Positions 42,315 to 55,427 of a stretch of 64,000 nt of DNA are shown piece after piece. Each line of letters opens with the position of its first letter. Positions within the stretch are counted from its first letter, which is position 1. Source of the stretch: Pseudomonas eutrophicaquae. Its GTDB lineage: Bacteria > Pseudomonadota > Gammaproteobacteria > Pseudomonadales > Pseudomonadaceae. The stretch spans positions 1 to 64,000 of the forward strand of contig NZ_JAMJEZ010000012.1 in assembly GCF_023544715.1 (NCBI RefSeq), in the 5' to 3' direction. A program made the position numbers and the translations under genes. The notes under the pieces were generated by a model. The model saw only the letters and a list, made by a program, of their open reading frames with translations, had not been told where the DNA came from and searched no databases.

Positions 42315-43667
42315 ATGAGCGCGATGTACATGTTGCTCGGTACCCTGGTGGCGCTGGGCGTGCTAGTGACCTTTCACGAGTTTGGGCACTTCTGGGTGGC
42401 ACGGCGCTGTGGCGTCAAGGTATTGCGTTTCTCGGTCGGCTTTGGCCGGCCGTTGCTGCGCTGGCATGACCGCCACGGCACCGAGTTCGTGATTGCCGCC
42501 CTGCCTTTGGGCGGCTACGTGAAGATGCTGGATGAGCGTGAAGGCGATGTGCCGGCTGCGCTGCTGGAGCAGTCCTTCAACCGCAAGACGGTGCGCCAGC
42601 GTTTTGCCATCGTGGCGGCCGGGCCGGTGGCGAATTTCCTCCTGGCGTTGCTGTTTTTCTGGTGCGTGGCGATGCTGGGCACTCAGCAGTCGCGTCCGGT
42701 CATTGGTGAGGTGACGCCGGGTAGTCTCGCGGCTCAGGCGGGGCTGACGGCTGGAGCTGAACTGCTGGCTGTTGATGGTCAGCCAACGCCCGGCTGGGCG
42801 GAGGTGAATCTGCAGCTGATCCGCCGTCTGGGTGAGAGCGGTAGCCTGCGCCTGCGGCTGTTGGAGCCGGATTCGACCCTTGAGGTTGAGCGCAGTCTGG
42901 TGCTCGACAACTGGCAGCGCGGTGTCGATACGCCGGATGTGCTGGGCTCGCTGGGGATTCGTCCGTGGATGCCGGCGGTCGATCCACTGCTGTCGTTCAT
43001 CGATCCTGATGGGCCTGCGCATGCCGCTGGCCTGCGGGCGGGGGATCGTTTGCTGGCCCTGGATGGTCAGCCGCTCCAGCACTGGCAAGCGGTGGTCGAG
43101 GCGGTGCGCAGTGCGCCGGGGCAGCGTGTTGAGTTCCAGATTGAGCGTGAAGAGCGCTTGCTGCGCATTGCGCTGACGCTGGGCGAGCGGGTGCAAGGTG
43201 ATGTGCGCAGCGGTTATCTGGGCGCGGGTGTCAGCGAGGTCGAATGGCCAGCGGAGATGCTGCGGGAGATCCGGCACGGGCCACTGGAATCGGCCTTGGA
43301 GGCGGTCAAGCGTACCGTGTCGATGAGCGTGCTGACCCTCGAATCCATCGGCAAGATGCTGTTTGGCGAGCTGTCGGTAAAAAACTTGAGCGGTCCGATA
43401 ACCATTGCTAAAGTGGCCGGCGCTTCAGCCGAGTCGGGTCTGGCGGATTTCCTGGGTTTTTTGGCTTATCTCAGCATCAGTCTGGGCGTTTTGAACCTGC
43501 TGCCGATCCCGGTGCTTGACGGTGGACACCTCGTCTATTATCTGGCCGAGTGGGTGCGTGGCAAGCCGCTGTCCGAGCGTGTTCAGGCGGCAGGGCTACA
43601 GATTGGCATGACACTGGTCTTTGGTTTGATGCTGCTGGCGCTGCTCAACGACTTCAGTCGACTGTAA
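42315..43667 (+). CDS. rseP: Intramembrane site-2 zinc protease RseP
   Basis: Cleaves the anti-sigma factor (RseA/MucA type) within the membrane to release the envelope-stress sigma factor. The 450-residue protein carries the zinc motif FHEFGHF (His21, Glu22, His25) in the first membrane span, two PDZ domains (about 110–190 and 200–290, with VTPGSLAAQAGLTAG and DPDGPAHAAGLRAGDRLL), and NLLPIPVLDGGHL (third zinc ligand Asp) in a later span. GAGGAGAA precedes ATG 42315. Confidence 0.95.
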   Translation: MSAMYMLLGTLVALGVLVTFHEFGHFWVARRCGVKVLRFSVGFGRPLLRWHDRHGTEFVIAALPLGGYVKMLDEREGDVPAALLEQSFNRKTVRQRFAIVAAGPVANFLLALLFFWCVAMLGTQQSRPVIGEVTPGSLAAQAGLTAGAELLAVDGQPTPGWAEVNLQLIRRLGESGSLRLRLLEPDSTLEVERSLVLDNWQRGVDTPDVLGSLGIRPWMPAVDPLLSFIDPDGPAHAAGLRAGDRLLALDGQPLQHWQAVVEAVRSAPGQRVEFQIEREERLLRIALTLGERVQGDVRSGYLGAGVSEVEWPAEMLREIRHGPLESALEAVKRTVSMSVLTLESIGKMLFGELSVKNLSGPITIAKVAGASAESGLADFLGFLAYLSISLGVLNLLPIPVLDGGHLVYYLAEWVRGKPLSERVQAAGLQIGMTLVFGLMLLALLNDFSRL

Positions 43668-43682
43668 GCCCGTATTGTGGAG

Positions 43683-43710
43683 CTGCCGCCCTGGCGGCAG
43701 TTCCTTTTTT
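43683..43710 (+). terminator. Intrinsic-terminator-like hairpin between rseP and bamA
   Basis: Stem CTGCCGCC (43683–43690) with GGCGGCAG (43693–43700), followed by TTCCTTTTTT. The nominal loop is only 2 nt, so the top pair must open. It lies 16 nt after the rseP stop and 28 nt before bamA, and may trim transcription into bamA. Confidence 0.68.
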
Positions 43711-43737
43711 GACTGTCTGCATAAGTAAAAGGACTCC

Positions 43738-46080
43738 ATGAAACGCTTGCTGCTACCTGCGGTAATCGCCGCGCTGATCACCGCCGAGGTTCACGCCGAG
43801 TCCTTCACCATCACCGACATCCGCATCAACGGTCTGCAGCGTGTCTCGGCCGGTAGCGTATTCGGTGCCCTACCGCTTAATGTCGGTGACCCGGTCGATG
43901 AGAACAGCCTGGCAGATGCCACGCGCTCGCTGTTCCGCACCGGCTTCTTCCAGGATATCCGCCTGGCCCGCGAGGGCGATGTGCTGGTCATCGAGGTGGT
44001 CGAGCGGCCGTCGATTTCGACCATCGAGATCACCGGCAACAAGGCCATCGCCACCGATGATCTGCTCAAGGGGCTGCGTCAGTCGGGCCTTGCGGAAGGC
44101 GAAATCTTCCAGCAGGCGACCCTTGAGGGGGTGCGTAACGAGCTGCAGCGCCAGTACGTGGCGCAAGGTCGTTACTCGGCGAGCATCGAAACCCGCATCG
44201 AGCAGCTGGAGCGCAACCGTGTTGCGTTGAAGATCGAGATTGCCGAGGGCTCGGTCGCGACTATCGAGCACATCAACATCGTCGGCAACCAGAAGTTTGC
44301 CGATGAAGAGCTGCGCACGCTCCTGGAACTGCGCCCGAGCAACTGGCTGTCATTCTTCCGCAGCGACAACAAATATTCCCGTGAAAAGCTCTCCGGTGAC
44401 CTGGAGCGTCTGCGCTCCTATTACCTAGACCGCGGCTTCATCAACATGGACATCACCTCGACGCAGGTGTCCATTACCCCCGACAAGAAGCACGTCTACA
44501 TCACCATCAATTTGGATGAGGGGCGGCAGTACCGGATTCGCGAGGTCAAGCTGGCCGGTGATCTGAAGGTGCCGGAGGAGGAGGTGCGCCGCCTGCTGCT
44601 GGTGCAGCCTGGGCAGATCTTCTCCCGCAAGGTGCTGACCAGCACCAGTGAGCTGATCACCCGCCGCCTGGGCAATGAGGGTTACACCTTTGCCAACGTC
44701 AATGGCATTCCGGAAACCCATGACGAAGATGACAGCGTCAGCCTGACCTTCATGGTTGATCCGGGCAAGCGTGTGTACGTCAACCGGGTGAACTTCCGCG
44801 GTAACACCAAGACCGAAGATGAAGTGCTGCGCCGCGAGATGCGCCAGCTCGAAGGCGGCTGGGCTTCTACCTATCTGATCGATCAGTCCAAGACCCGTCT
44901 CGAGCGGCTGGGCTACTTCAAAGAGGTCAACGTCGAAACCCCGCAGGTGCCGGGTGTCGATGACCAGATCGATGTCAATTACACCGTTGAGGAGCAACCT
45001 TCCGGCTCGGTGACCGCCAGCGTTGGCTTTGCCCAGAGTGCAGGCCTGATCCTGGGTGGCTCGATCAACCAGAGCAACTTCCTCGGTACCGGTAACAAAG
45101 TGAACATCGGTCTGACCCGCAGCCAGTACCAGACCCGTTACAGCTTCGGCTTCGTGGACCCCTACTGGACCGAAGACGGTGTCAGCCTCGGCTACAATAT
45201 GTTCTACCGCACCACCGACTATGACGATCTGGATGTCGATGTCTCCAGCTACTCGGTTGACAGCTTCGGGGCTGGCATCAATCTGGGCTACCCGATCAAC
45301 GAGACAGCGCGCCTGAATTACGGCCTGAGTCTGCAACAGGACAAGATCAAGCCGGGCACTTACACCGTCGGTGAGATCAATGATTTCATTCGCCGCGAGG
45401 GTGACAACTACACCAACTTCAAGGCCTCGATCGGCTGGTCTGAATCGACCCTGAACCGCGGGGTATTCGCCAACCGTGGCTATTCGCAGAGCCTGAGTGC
45501 CGAGGTGACCCTGCCGGGCAGCGATCTGTCCTTCGGCCGCCTCGACTATAGCGGCCAGGTGTTTGCGCCGCTCTCGGGGGATTATGCGCTGCGCTTCCAC
45601 ACCCGCCTGGGTTACGCCGAGCGTTATGGCTCGACCAGTGAAGTGCCGTTCTACGAGAACTACTACGCGGGTGGTTTTGGCTCGGTACGTGGCTTTGAGG
45701 ATAACTCCCTCGGCCCGCGCAGTACCCCGGCCATCAATGACCCGGATCAGGATCCGCAACCCTTTGGTGGTAACGTGCTGGTGCAGGGCGGTGCAGAGCT
45801 GCTGTTCCCGCTGCCCTTTGTTCAGGATCAGCGCTCGCTGCGTACCGTTCTGTTCTGGGATGCCGGTAACGTCTTCAGTACCCGCTGCAGCACCGGGCAG
45901 AATGCCCGCAACGATGCATCCTGCGATATTGACCTGAGCAATCTGGCCAGCTCCGTGGGCGTCGGCCTGACCTGGCTAACGGCGCTGGGGCCGCTGAGCT
46001 TCAGTCTCGGGATGCCGGTCAAGGAGCCGGATAACGCCGATACGCAGGTCTTCCAGTTCTCGCTGGGACAGACTTTCTGA
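43738..46080 (+). CDS. bamA: Outer-membrane protein assembly factor BamA
   Basis: Central subunit of the BAM complex that folds beta-barrel proteins into the outer membrane. The 780-residue protein has a signal peptide (about 1–20), five POTRA domains (about 21–420), and a C-terminal 16-strand barrel. The barrel includes the VRGF lid-loop motif (GSVRGFEDNSLGPR) and ends in the aromatic signature FSLGQTF. It starts 70 nt after rseP, beyond the terminator-like hairpin, with AAAAGGA upstream. Confidence 0.97.
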   Translation: MKRLLLPAVIAALITAEVHAESFTITDIRINGLQRVSAGSVFGALPLNVGDPVDENSLADATRSLFRTGFFQDIRLAREGDVLVIEVVERPSISTIEITGNKAIATDDLLKGLRQSGLAEGEIFQQATLEGVRNELQRQYVAQGRYSASIETRIEQLERNRVALKIEIAEGSVATIEHINIVGNQKFADEELRTLLELRPSNWLSFFRSDNKYSREKLSGDLERLRSYYLDRGFINMDITSTQVSITPDKKHVYITINLDEGRQYRIREVKLAGDLKVPEEEVRRLLLVQPGQIFSRKVLTSTSELITRRLGNEGYTFANVNGIPETHDEDDSVSLTFMVDPGKRVYVNRVNFRGNTKTEDEVLRREMRQLEGGWASTYLIDQSKTRLERLGYFKEVNVETPQVPGVDDQIDVNYTVEEQPSGSVTASVGFAQSAGLILGGSINQSNFLGTGNKVNIGLTRSQYQTRYSFGFVDPYWTEDGVSLGYNMFYRTTDYDDLDVDVSSYSVDSFGAGINLGYPINETARLNYGLSLQQDKIKPGTYTVGEINDFIRREGDNYTNFKASIGWSESTLNRGVFANRGYSQSLSAEVTLPGSDLSFGRLDYSGQVFAPLSGDYALRFHTRLGYAERYGSTSEVPFYENYYAGGFGSVRGFEDNSLGPRSTPAINDPDQDPQPFGGNVLVQGGAELLFPLPFVQDQRSLRTVLFWDAGNVFSTRCSTGQNARNDASCDIDLSNLASSVGVGLTWLTALGPLSFSLGMPVKEPDNADTQVFQFSLGQTF

Positions 46081-46125
46081 TTTTTACCCCGCACTTACCT
46101 AACCGATCCGCCGCAGGAGTTCATC

Positions 46126-46629
46126 GTGCGCAAGTTGACCCAAGCTGCTCTGTTTGCCACCGCCCTGGTGAGCTTCCCCGCTTTTGCTGAAATGAAGGTG
46201 GCGGTGCTCAACTATCAGATGGCTCTGCTGGAATCCGATGCGGCGAAGAAGTATGCCGTGGACTCGGAAAAGAAGTTTGGCCCGCAGCTCAATCGCCTCA
46301 AGACCCTGGAAAGCGACGCCAAGCGCATCCAGGATCGCCTGATGAAGGATGGCGAGAAGATGCAGACCAGTGAGCGTGAGCGTCTGGAGCTGGAATTCAA
46401 GCAAAAGGCTCGTGACTTCCAGTTCCAGTCCAAGGAGCTGAACGAGGCCAAGGCGCTGGCCGACCGCGACATGCTGCAGCAGCTCAAGCCCAAGCTGGAC
46501 AAGGCCGTCGAAGAGGTCATCAAGCGTGGCAACTTTGATCTGGTGCTGGAGAGTGCTGCGGTGGTTGACGTCAAGCCGCAGTTCGAGATCACCAAGCAGG
46601 TGATCGAACGCATGAACCAGTCGCGCTGA
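46126..46629 (+). CDS. skp: Periplasmic chaperone Skp/OmpH
   Basis: Trimeric chaperone that holds unfolded outer-membrane proteins on their way to BamA. The 167-residue protein has a signal peptide (cut after SFPAFA, about 21), a short beta segment ([14 protein letters not shown]) and long charged helices from about 45 to 110 that form the tentacle. GTG 46126 is the start, with AGGAG at 46115–46119. Its place between bamA and lpxD is conserved in gamma-proteobacteria. Confidence 0.94.
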   Translation: MRKLTQAALFATALVSFPAFAEMKVAVLNYQMALLESDAAKKYAVDSEKKFGPQLNRLKTLESDAKRIQDRLMKDGEKMQTSERERLELEFKQKARDFQFQSKELNEAKALADRDMLQQLKPKLDKAVEEVIKRGNFDLVLESAAVVDVKPQFEITKQVIERMNQSR

Positions 46630-46639
46630 GAATCACCTG

Positions 46640-47692
46640 ATGCCGATGCATACCCTCGGAGATCTCGCCGCGTACCTGCAGGCTGAGTTGCGTGGTCCGG
46701 CTGATCTGCCGATCCATGACCTGGCCACCTTGCAGGATGCCGGGGACGGGCAGTTGAGCTTTCTGGCCAATGCCCAGTACCGCAAGCATCTGGGCAGCTG
46801 CCGCGCGGCCGCGGTACTGCTGACCGCTGCAGATGCCGAGCATTTTGCCGGGCATGCTCTGGTGGTAGCCAACCCGTATCTGGCCTTTGCGCGCATCTCC
46901 CATCTGTTTGACCGCAAGCCGCAGGGCGTAGCGGGCATTCACCCCAGCGCGGTGGTGGCGGACGATGCCTGCATCGACCCGAGCGCCTCGATTGGCCCGG
47001 GTGTCGTGATCGAGTCGGCCGCCCGCATCGGCGCAGGGGTAACGATCGGCGCGCATTGTGTGATTGGTGCGCGCAGCGTGATCGGCGCGGGGGGCTGGCT
47101 GGCCCCGCGTGTCACCCTCTACCACGATGTGCAGATTGGTCAGCGCGTGGTGATCCAGTCTGGCGCGGTGATCGGTGGTGAAGGCTTTGGTTTTGCCAAT
47201 GAACAGGGCCGTTGGGTGAAGATTGCCCAGATCGGCGGTGTGCGCATCGGTGATGATGTGGAAATCGGTGCGAACACGACGATTGATCGCGGGGCGCTGT
47301 CTGACACTGTCATCGGTGATGGCGTCAAGCTCGATAACCAGATCATGATCGCCCACAATGTGCAGGTTGGTGATCACACCGCCATGGCCGGTTGCTGCGG
47401 GATTTCTGGCAGCACCAGGATCGGCAAGCACTGCATGATCGCGGGCGGTGTCGGCATGGTGGGTCATATCGAGGTGTGCGATCACGTGTTTGTCACCGGG
47501 ATGACCATGGTGACCCGCTCGATCACCGAACCTGGCGCCTACTCCTCGGGTACGGCTATGCAGCCGGCCGGGGAGTGGAAGAAGAGCGCTGCTCGTATCC
47601 GTCAACTCGATGACATGGCACGCCGCCTGCAACAGCTGGAAAAACAGCTGGCTGCCGTGACCCCCGACGCCGATCCGGCATCAGAAGCCTGA
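46640..47692 (+). CDS. lpxD: UDP-3-O-(3-hydroxyacyl)glucosamine N-acyltransferase
   Basis: Third step of lipid A synthesis, adding an N-linked hydroxyacyl chain. The 350-residue protein has an N-terminal uridine-binding domain ([13 protein letters not shown]), a hexapeptide left-handed beta-helix (about 100–290) including [19 protein letters not shown] with the catalytic-region His in the following IAHNVQVG, and a C-terminal coiled coil ([19 protein letters not shown]). Normal length. Confidence 0.96.
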   Translation: MPMHTLGDLAAYLQAELRGPADLPIHDLATLQDAGDGQLSFLANAQYRKHLGSCRAAAVLLTAADAEHFAGHALVVANPYLAFARISHLFDRKPQGVAGIHPSAVVADDACIDPSASIGPGVVIESAARIGAGVTIGAHCVIGARSVIGAGGWLAPRVTLYHDVQIGQRVVIQSGAVIGGEGFGFANEQGRWVKIAQIGGVRIGDDVEIGANTTIDRGALSDTVIGDGVKLDNQIMIAHNVQVGDHTAMAGCCGISGSTRIGKHCMIAGGVGMVGHIEVCDHVFVTGMTMVTRSITEPGAYSSGTAMQPAGEWKKSAARIRQLDDMARRLQQLEKQLAAVTPDADPASEA

Positions 47693-47738
47693 TGCCGCTA
47701 CGCGGCGTATTTTTCTTTCTGCTCAAGGCCCCCAGAAC

Positions 47739-48179
47739 ATGATGGATATCAACGAGATTCGTGAGCTTTTGCCGCACCGCTACCCGTTCCTGCTGGTGGA
47801 TCGCGTGACTGCACTGGATCTCGAGGAAAAGCGCATCTGCGCCTACAAGAATGTGACCGTCAACGAGCCCTTCTTCAACGGTCACTTTCCGGGGCACCCG
47901 ATCATGCCGGGCGTGCTGATCATCGAAGCCATGGCCCAGGCGGCAGGTCTGCTGGGCTTTAGCATGATGGATGCCAAGGCCGCAGCCGATACCCTCTACT
48001 ACTTTGTCGGCTCCGATAATCTGCGCTTCCGTGCTCCGGTCACGCCGGGTGATCAGCTGCTGCTGGAGGCACGCTTCCTCAGCGCCAAGCGTGGGATCTG
48101 GAAGTTCGAATGCCAGGCCAGTGTTGACGGTAAAACCGTCTGTTCGGCACAGATCATCGTTGCGGAACAGAAAAAATGA
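47739..48179 (+). CDS. fabZ: 3-hydroxyacyl-[acyl-carrier-protein] dehydratase FabZ
   Basis: Hot-dog-fold dehydratase of fatty-acid elongation; it competes with LpxA/LpxD for 3-hydroxyacyl-ACP, so its place here balances lipid A against phospholipid. The 146-residue protein has the active-site block [21 protein letters not shown] with His49 and Glu63. Its stop overlaps the lpxA start. Confidence 0.97.
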   Translation: MMDINEIRELLPHRYPFLLVDRVTALDLEEKRICAYKNVTVNEPFFNGHFPGHPIMPGVLIIEAMAQAAGLLGFSMMDAKAAADTLYYFVGSDNLRFRAPVTPGDQLLLEARFLSAKRGIWKFECQASVDGKTVCSAQIIVAEQKK

Positions 48180-48952
48180 GTCTGATCGACCCTCGTGCCA
48201 TCATCGATCCGAGTGCCCGACTGGCTGACAGCGTCGAAGTCGGTCCCTGGTCGATCATCGGGCCGGATGTGGAAATTGGCGAGGGTACGGTCATTGGCCC
48301 CCATGTGATCGTCAAGGGACCGACCATCATCGGGCGCCACAACCGGATTTACCAGTTCTCTTCGGTCGGTGAAGATACGCCCGATCTTAAGTACAAGGGG
48401 GAGCCGACCCGGCTGGTGATCGGTGATCACAATGTGATCCGTGAAGGCGTGACCATTCACCGCGGTACGGTCCAGGATCGTAATGAAACCACCATCGGTG
48501 ATCACAACCTGCTGATGGCCTATGTGCACGTCGGTCACGACAGCGTGATCGGCAATCACTGCATTCTGGTCAACAACACCGCGCTGGCCGGGCATGTGCA
48601 TGTGGGCGACTGGGCCATCCTCTCGGGGTTCACCCTGGTCCACCAGTTCTGCCACATCGGCGCCCACAGTTTCTCCGGCATGGGCACGGCGATCGGCAAG
48701 GATGTGCCGGCGTTTGTCACCGTGTTCGGTAACCCGGCCGAAGCGCGCAGCATGAACTTTGAAGGGATGCGCCGGCGTGGTTTCAGCGAGGAGGCCATGC
48801 AGGCCCTGCGCCGCGCCTACAAGGCGGTGTACCGCAAGGGATTGACCGTCGAGGAAGCCTTGGGCGAGCTGGCGGCGGATGCGGCGCAGTATCCGGAGGT
48901 CGAGCTGTTCTGCGACACGATCCGTCGCTCCACCCGCGGCATTACCCGCTGA
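48176..48952 (+). CDS. lpxA: UDP-N-acetylglucosamine O-acyltransferase
   Basis: First step of lipid A synthesis. The 258-residue hexapeptide beta-helix protein has catalytic His121 ([12 protein letters not shown]) and ends in a helical domain ([16 protein letters not shown]). Met169 in FSGMGTAIG corresponds to the residue that acts as the chain-length ruler in P. aeruginosa LpxA and selects 3-hydroxydecanoyl chains; E. coli has Gly there and uses C14. A C10 preference is therefore predicted. It overlaps fabZ by 4 nt. Confidence 0.97.
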   Translation: MSLIDPRAIIDPSARLADSVEVGPWSIIGPDVEIGEGTVIGPHVIVKGPTIIGRHNRIYQFSSVGEDTPDLKYKGEPTRLVIGDHNVIREGVTIHRGTVQDRNETTIGDHNLLMAYVHVGHDSVIGNHCILVNNTALAGHVHVGDWAILSGFTLVHQFCHIGAHSFSGMGTAIGKDVPAFVTVFGNPAEARSMNFEGMRRRGFSEEAMQALRRAYKAVYRKGLTVEEALGELAADAAQYPEVELFCDTIRRSTRGITR

Positions 48953-48956
48953 TCCT

Positions 48957-50090
48957 ATGTCCCGTCCTCTGAAAATTGCCCTGGTGGCCGGCGAGATGTC
49001 CGGCGACATCCTCGGTGCGGGTCTGATGCAGGCGCTCAAAGTGCAGCATCCGGATGCGCAGTTCATCGGTATCGGTGGGCCACGCATGCAGGCCGAAGGG
49101 CTGAACAGCTATTTCCCGATGGAGCGCCTGGCGGTGATGGGGCTGGTCGAGGTGCTGGGCCGCCTGCCGGAACTGTTGCTGCGCCGTCGTCGCTTGGTGC
49201 GAACCCTGATCAGCGAGCGCCCCGATGTGTTCATCGGGATCGACGCCCCGGATTTCAATCTGGGGGTTGAGCTGCGCCTGCGGCGTGCCGGCATTCGCAC
49301 CGCCCATTATGTCAGCCCCTCGGTGTGGGCCTGGCGGCAGAAGCGGGTGCTGAAGATCCGTGAAGCCTGCGATCTGATGCTTACCCTGTTCCCTTTCGAG
49401 GCGCGCTTCTACGAAGAGCAGCAAGTGCCGGTGTGCTTTGTCGGTCACCCGCTGGCCGACAGCATCGCGCTTGAGAATGACCGTGCCGCAGCACGCCGCG
49501 CACTGGGGGTCGATGAGGAAGGGCCGCTGGTGGCGCTGATGCCGGGCAGCCGTGGTGGCGAGGTGCAGCGCCTGGGGGATCTGTTCCTCGATGCGGCAAC
49601 GCGCCTGCGCAGTCTGCATCCTGGCGTGCGCTTTCTGGTGCCCTGCGCCAGTGCCGAGCGGCGCACCCAGCTTGAAGCCATGCTGGTCGGCCGCGATCTG
49701 CCGGTCAAGCTGGTGGATGGGCGCTCCCACGAGGTGCTGGCGGCCTGCAATGCCGTGCTGATTGCCTCCGGCACCGCCACCCTGGAGGCGCTGCTGTTCA
49801 AGCGGCCGATGGTCGTTGCCTATCGCCTGGCCCCTTTGACCTACAAGATCCTCAAGCGTCTGGTCAAAGGCCCTTACGTGGCGCTGCCCAACCTGCTGGC
49901 AGGGCGCTTTCTGGTCCCCGAGCTGATCCAGGATGCCGCGACTGCCGAGGCGCTGGCCGATGCCTTGTCGCCGCTGCTGGAGCACGGCGAGGTACAGACC
50001 GAAGGTTTTGAGATCATTCACCGCACCCTGCGCCGCGGTGCATCGGTACGGGCCGCGGAAGCGCTCCTGACGCTGATCGAGCAGCGCTGA
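48957..50090 (+). CDS. lpxB: Lipid-A-disaccharide synthase
   Basis: GT19 glycosyltransferase that joins 2,3-diacylglucosamine 1-phosphate to the UDP-linked form. The 377-residue protein shows [46 protein letters not shown] and [13 protein letters not shown], with [12 protein letters not shown] in the C-terminal domain. ATG 48957 is chosen; an upstream start lies in lpxA. Its stop shares one base with the rnhB start. Confidence 0.97.
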   Translation: MSRPLKIALVAGEMSGDILGAGLMQALKVQHPDAQFIGIGGPRMQAEGLNSYFPMERLAVMGLVEVLGRLPELLLRRRRLVRTLISERPDVFIGIDAPDFNLGVELRLRRAGIRTAHYVSPSVWAWRQKRVLKIREACDLMLTLFPFEARFYEEQQVPVCFVGHPLADSIALENDRAAARRALGVDEEGPLVALMPGSRGGEVQRLGDLFLDAATRLRSLHPGVRFLVPCASAERRTQLEAMLVGRDLPVKLVDGRSHEVLAACNAVLIASGTATLEALLFKRPMVVAYRLAPLTYKILKRLVKGPYVALPNLLAGRFLVPELIQDAATAEALADALSPLLEHGEVQTEGFEIIHRTLRRGASVRAAEALLTLIEQR

Positions 50091-50686
50091 TGCAGTTGGG
50101 ACTGGATTTTGCGCTGGTTGAGGACTGCGTCGCCGGGGTCGATGAAGTCGGGCGTGGGCCGCTCTGCGGTCCGGTGGTCACGGCAGCGGTGATTCTGGAT
50201 CCGGCGCGCCCCATCATTGGCCTCAACGACTCCAAAAAACTCAGCGAAGCCCGCCGTGAGCAGCTGTTCGAGGAAATCTGCAGCAAGGCGCTGGCCTGGA
50301 GTCTGGGCCGCGCTGAGGTCGAGGAAATCGATCGGCTGAATATCCTGCAGGCGACCTTTCTGGCCATGCAGCGCGCCGTAGCCGGTCTCTCGGTCCGCCC
50401 GACCCTGGCGCTGATCGACGGCAATCGTTGCCCGGTGCTGGAGGTGCCGGCTGCGTCGGTGGTGCAGGGGGATGCGACCGTCCCGGCGATCGCCGCCGCC
50501 TCGATCCTGGCCAAGGTCACCCGTGACCGCGAAATGCTGGCGCTGGATCGCTGCTATCCCGGCTACGGACTGGCCACCCACAAGGGCTACCCGACCCCCG
50601 CCCATCTGGCTGCGCTGGAGCGTCTGGGGCCGACGCCGATCCACCGCCGCTCCTTCGCCCCGGTGCGGCGCCTGCTCGAAGGCTGA
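50090..50686 (+). CDS. rnhB: Ribonuclease HII
   Basis: Removes ribonucleotides and RNA from RNA–DNA hybrids. The 198-residue protein has the active-site [18 protein letters not shown] (Asp-Glu pair), [19 protein letters not shown] (Asp) and [16 protein letters not shown]. Start and the preceding stop overlap (TGATG). It is translationally coupled to lpxB, as in E. coli, though no functional link is implied. Confidence 0.97.
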   Translation: MQLGLDFALVEDCVAGVDEVGRGPLCGPVVTAAVILDPARPIIGLNDSKKLSEARREQLFEEICSKALAWSLGRAEVEEIDRLNILQATFLAMQRAVAGLSVRPTLALIDGNRCPVLEVPAASVVQGDATVPAIAAASILAKVTRDREMLALDRCYPGYGLATHKGYPTPAHLAALERLGPTPIHRRSFAPVRRLLEG

Positions 50687-50762
50687 GGTCTGGACGACTG
50701 CAGCGCGGCCGCATTGATACTTGTACAATCCGTGGCCATTGTTCCTGCTGCCCGGATCCGCC

Positions 50763-54281
<3,519 letters not shown>

Positions 54282-54387
54282 ATCGGCGGGGCCTTGGCCC
54301 CGTCAGGCTCGACCACAGGCGTGCGATACCGTAAAGTCGGCCGCCTGATTTTGAGCCGAACAGCCACCTGCTCACCACGGAAAAGCT

Positions 54388-55338
54388 ATGAACCCGAACT
54401 ATCTGGATTTCGAACAGCCGATCGCCGACCTGCAAGCCAAGATCGATGGCCTGCGCATGGTGGGCAACGACAATGAGCTGAATATCAGCGAAGAGATCAC
54501 CCGCCTGCAGGACAAGGTGCAGACGCTGACCCAGAGCATCTTCGGTAATCTGACCAGCTGGCAGATCGCCCGCCTGGCCCGCCATCCGCGCCGCCCGTAC
54601 ACCCTCGACTATATCGAGCACATCTTCACCGAGTTCGATGAGCTGCACGGTGATCGTCACTTTGCCGATGATGCGGCCATTGTCGGTGGTGTAGCACGCT
54701 TGGATGACCGTCCGGTGATGGTGATTGGCCATCAGAAAGGCCGTGAAGTCCGTGAGAAGGTGCGCCGCAACTTCGGCATGCCGCGTCCGGAGGGCTACCG
54801 CAAGGCCTGCCGCCTGATGGAGATGGCCGAGCGTTTCCGTCTGCCGATCCTGACCTTCATCGACACCCCCGGTGCCTACCCGGGCATCGATGCTGAGGAG
54901 CGCGGGCAGAGCGAGGCGATTGCTTGGAATCTGCGAGTCATGTCGCGCCTGAAGACCCCGATCATCGCCACCGTCATCGGTGAGGGTGGTTCTGGCGGTG
55001 CGCTGGCCATTGGGGTGTGCGATCAGCTGAACATGCTGCAGTATTCCACCTACTCGGTGATTTCCCCGGAAGGCTGTGCCTCGATCCTCTGGCGTACCGC
55101 TGAGAAGGCGCCGGAAGCGGCCGAGGCCATGGGCGTGACCGCCGAGCGCCTCAAGGATCTGGGTATCGTCGATACCGTGATCCCCGAGCCGCTGGGTGGC
55201 GCGCACAGTGACCATGCCGCCATGGCCGAGGCTGTGCGTCAGTCGCTGAGCAAGCAGCTGGGCGAGCTGGTCAAGCTCGACAGCAAGACCCTGCTGGCGC
55301 GTCGTTACCAGCGTCTGATGAGCTACGGCGTAGCCTGA
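54388..55338 (+). CDS. accA: Acetyl-CoA carboxylase carboxyltransferase subunit alpha
   Basis: Transfers carboxyl from biotin to acetyl-CoA, giving malonyl-CoA for fatty acid synthesis; it pairs with AccD, not in this window. The 316-residue protein has the N-terminal helix pair ([15 protein letters not shown]), [26 protein letters not shown] (split here: [16 protein letters not shown], then [10 protein letters not shown]), [20 protein letters not shown] and [13 protein letters not shown]. Size and motifs are standard. Confidence 0.97.
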   Translation: MNPNYLDFEQPIADLQAKIDGLRMVGNDNELNISEEITRLQDKVQTLTQSIFGNLTSWQIARLARHPRRPYTLDYIEHIFTEFDELHGDRHFADDAAIVGGVARLDDRPVMVIGHQKGREVREKVRRNFGMPRPEGYRKACRLMEMAERFRLPILTFIDTPGAYPGIDAEERGQSEAIAWNLRVMSRLKTPIIATVIGEGGSGGALAIGVCDQLNMLQYSTYSVISPEGCASILWRTAEKAPEAAEAMGVTAERLKDLGIVDTVIPEPLGGAHSDHAAMAEAVRQSLSKQLGELVKLDSKTLLARRYQRLMSYGVA

Positions 55339-55427
55339 CGGCGGCGCAATTCCTCTGGCGCAGGATGGAGGTGCTCCGTTCTGCGCCACGCTCCCTCTCT
55401 TGTCCTGTCTCCTTGGCCCGTTGCGCC

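Noticed and set aside
44425-45759. 444-codon minus-strand frame inside bamA
   Set aside because: Antisense shadow; bamA is complete and intact on the plus strand.
54287-54302. GGGGCC/GGCCCC palindrome after dnaE as terminator
   Set aside because: The loop is too short and no T-run follows.
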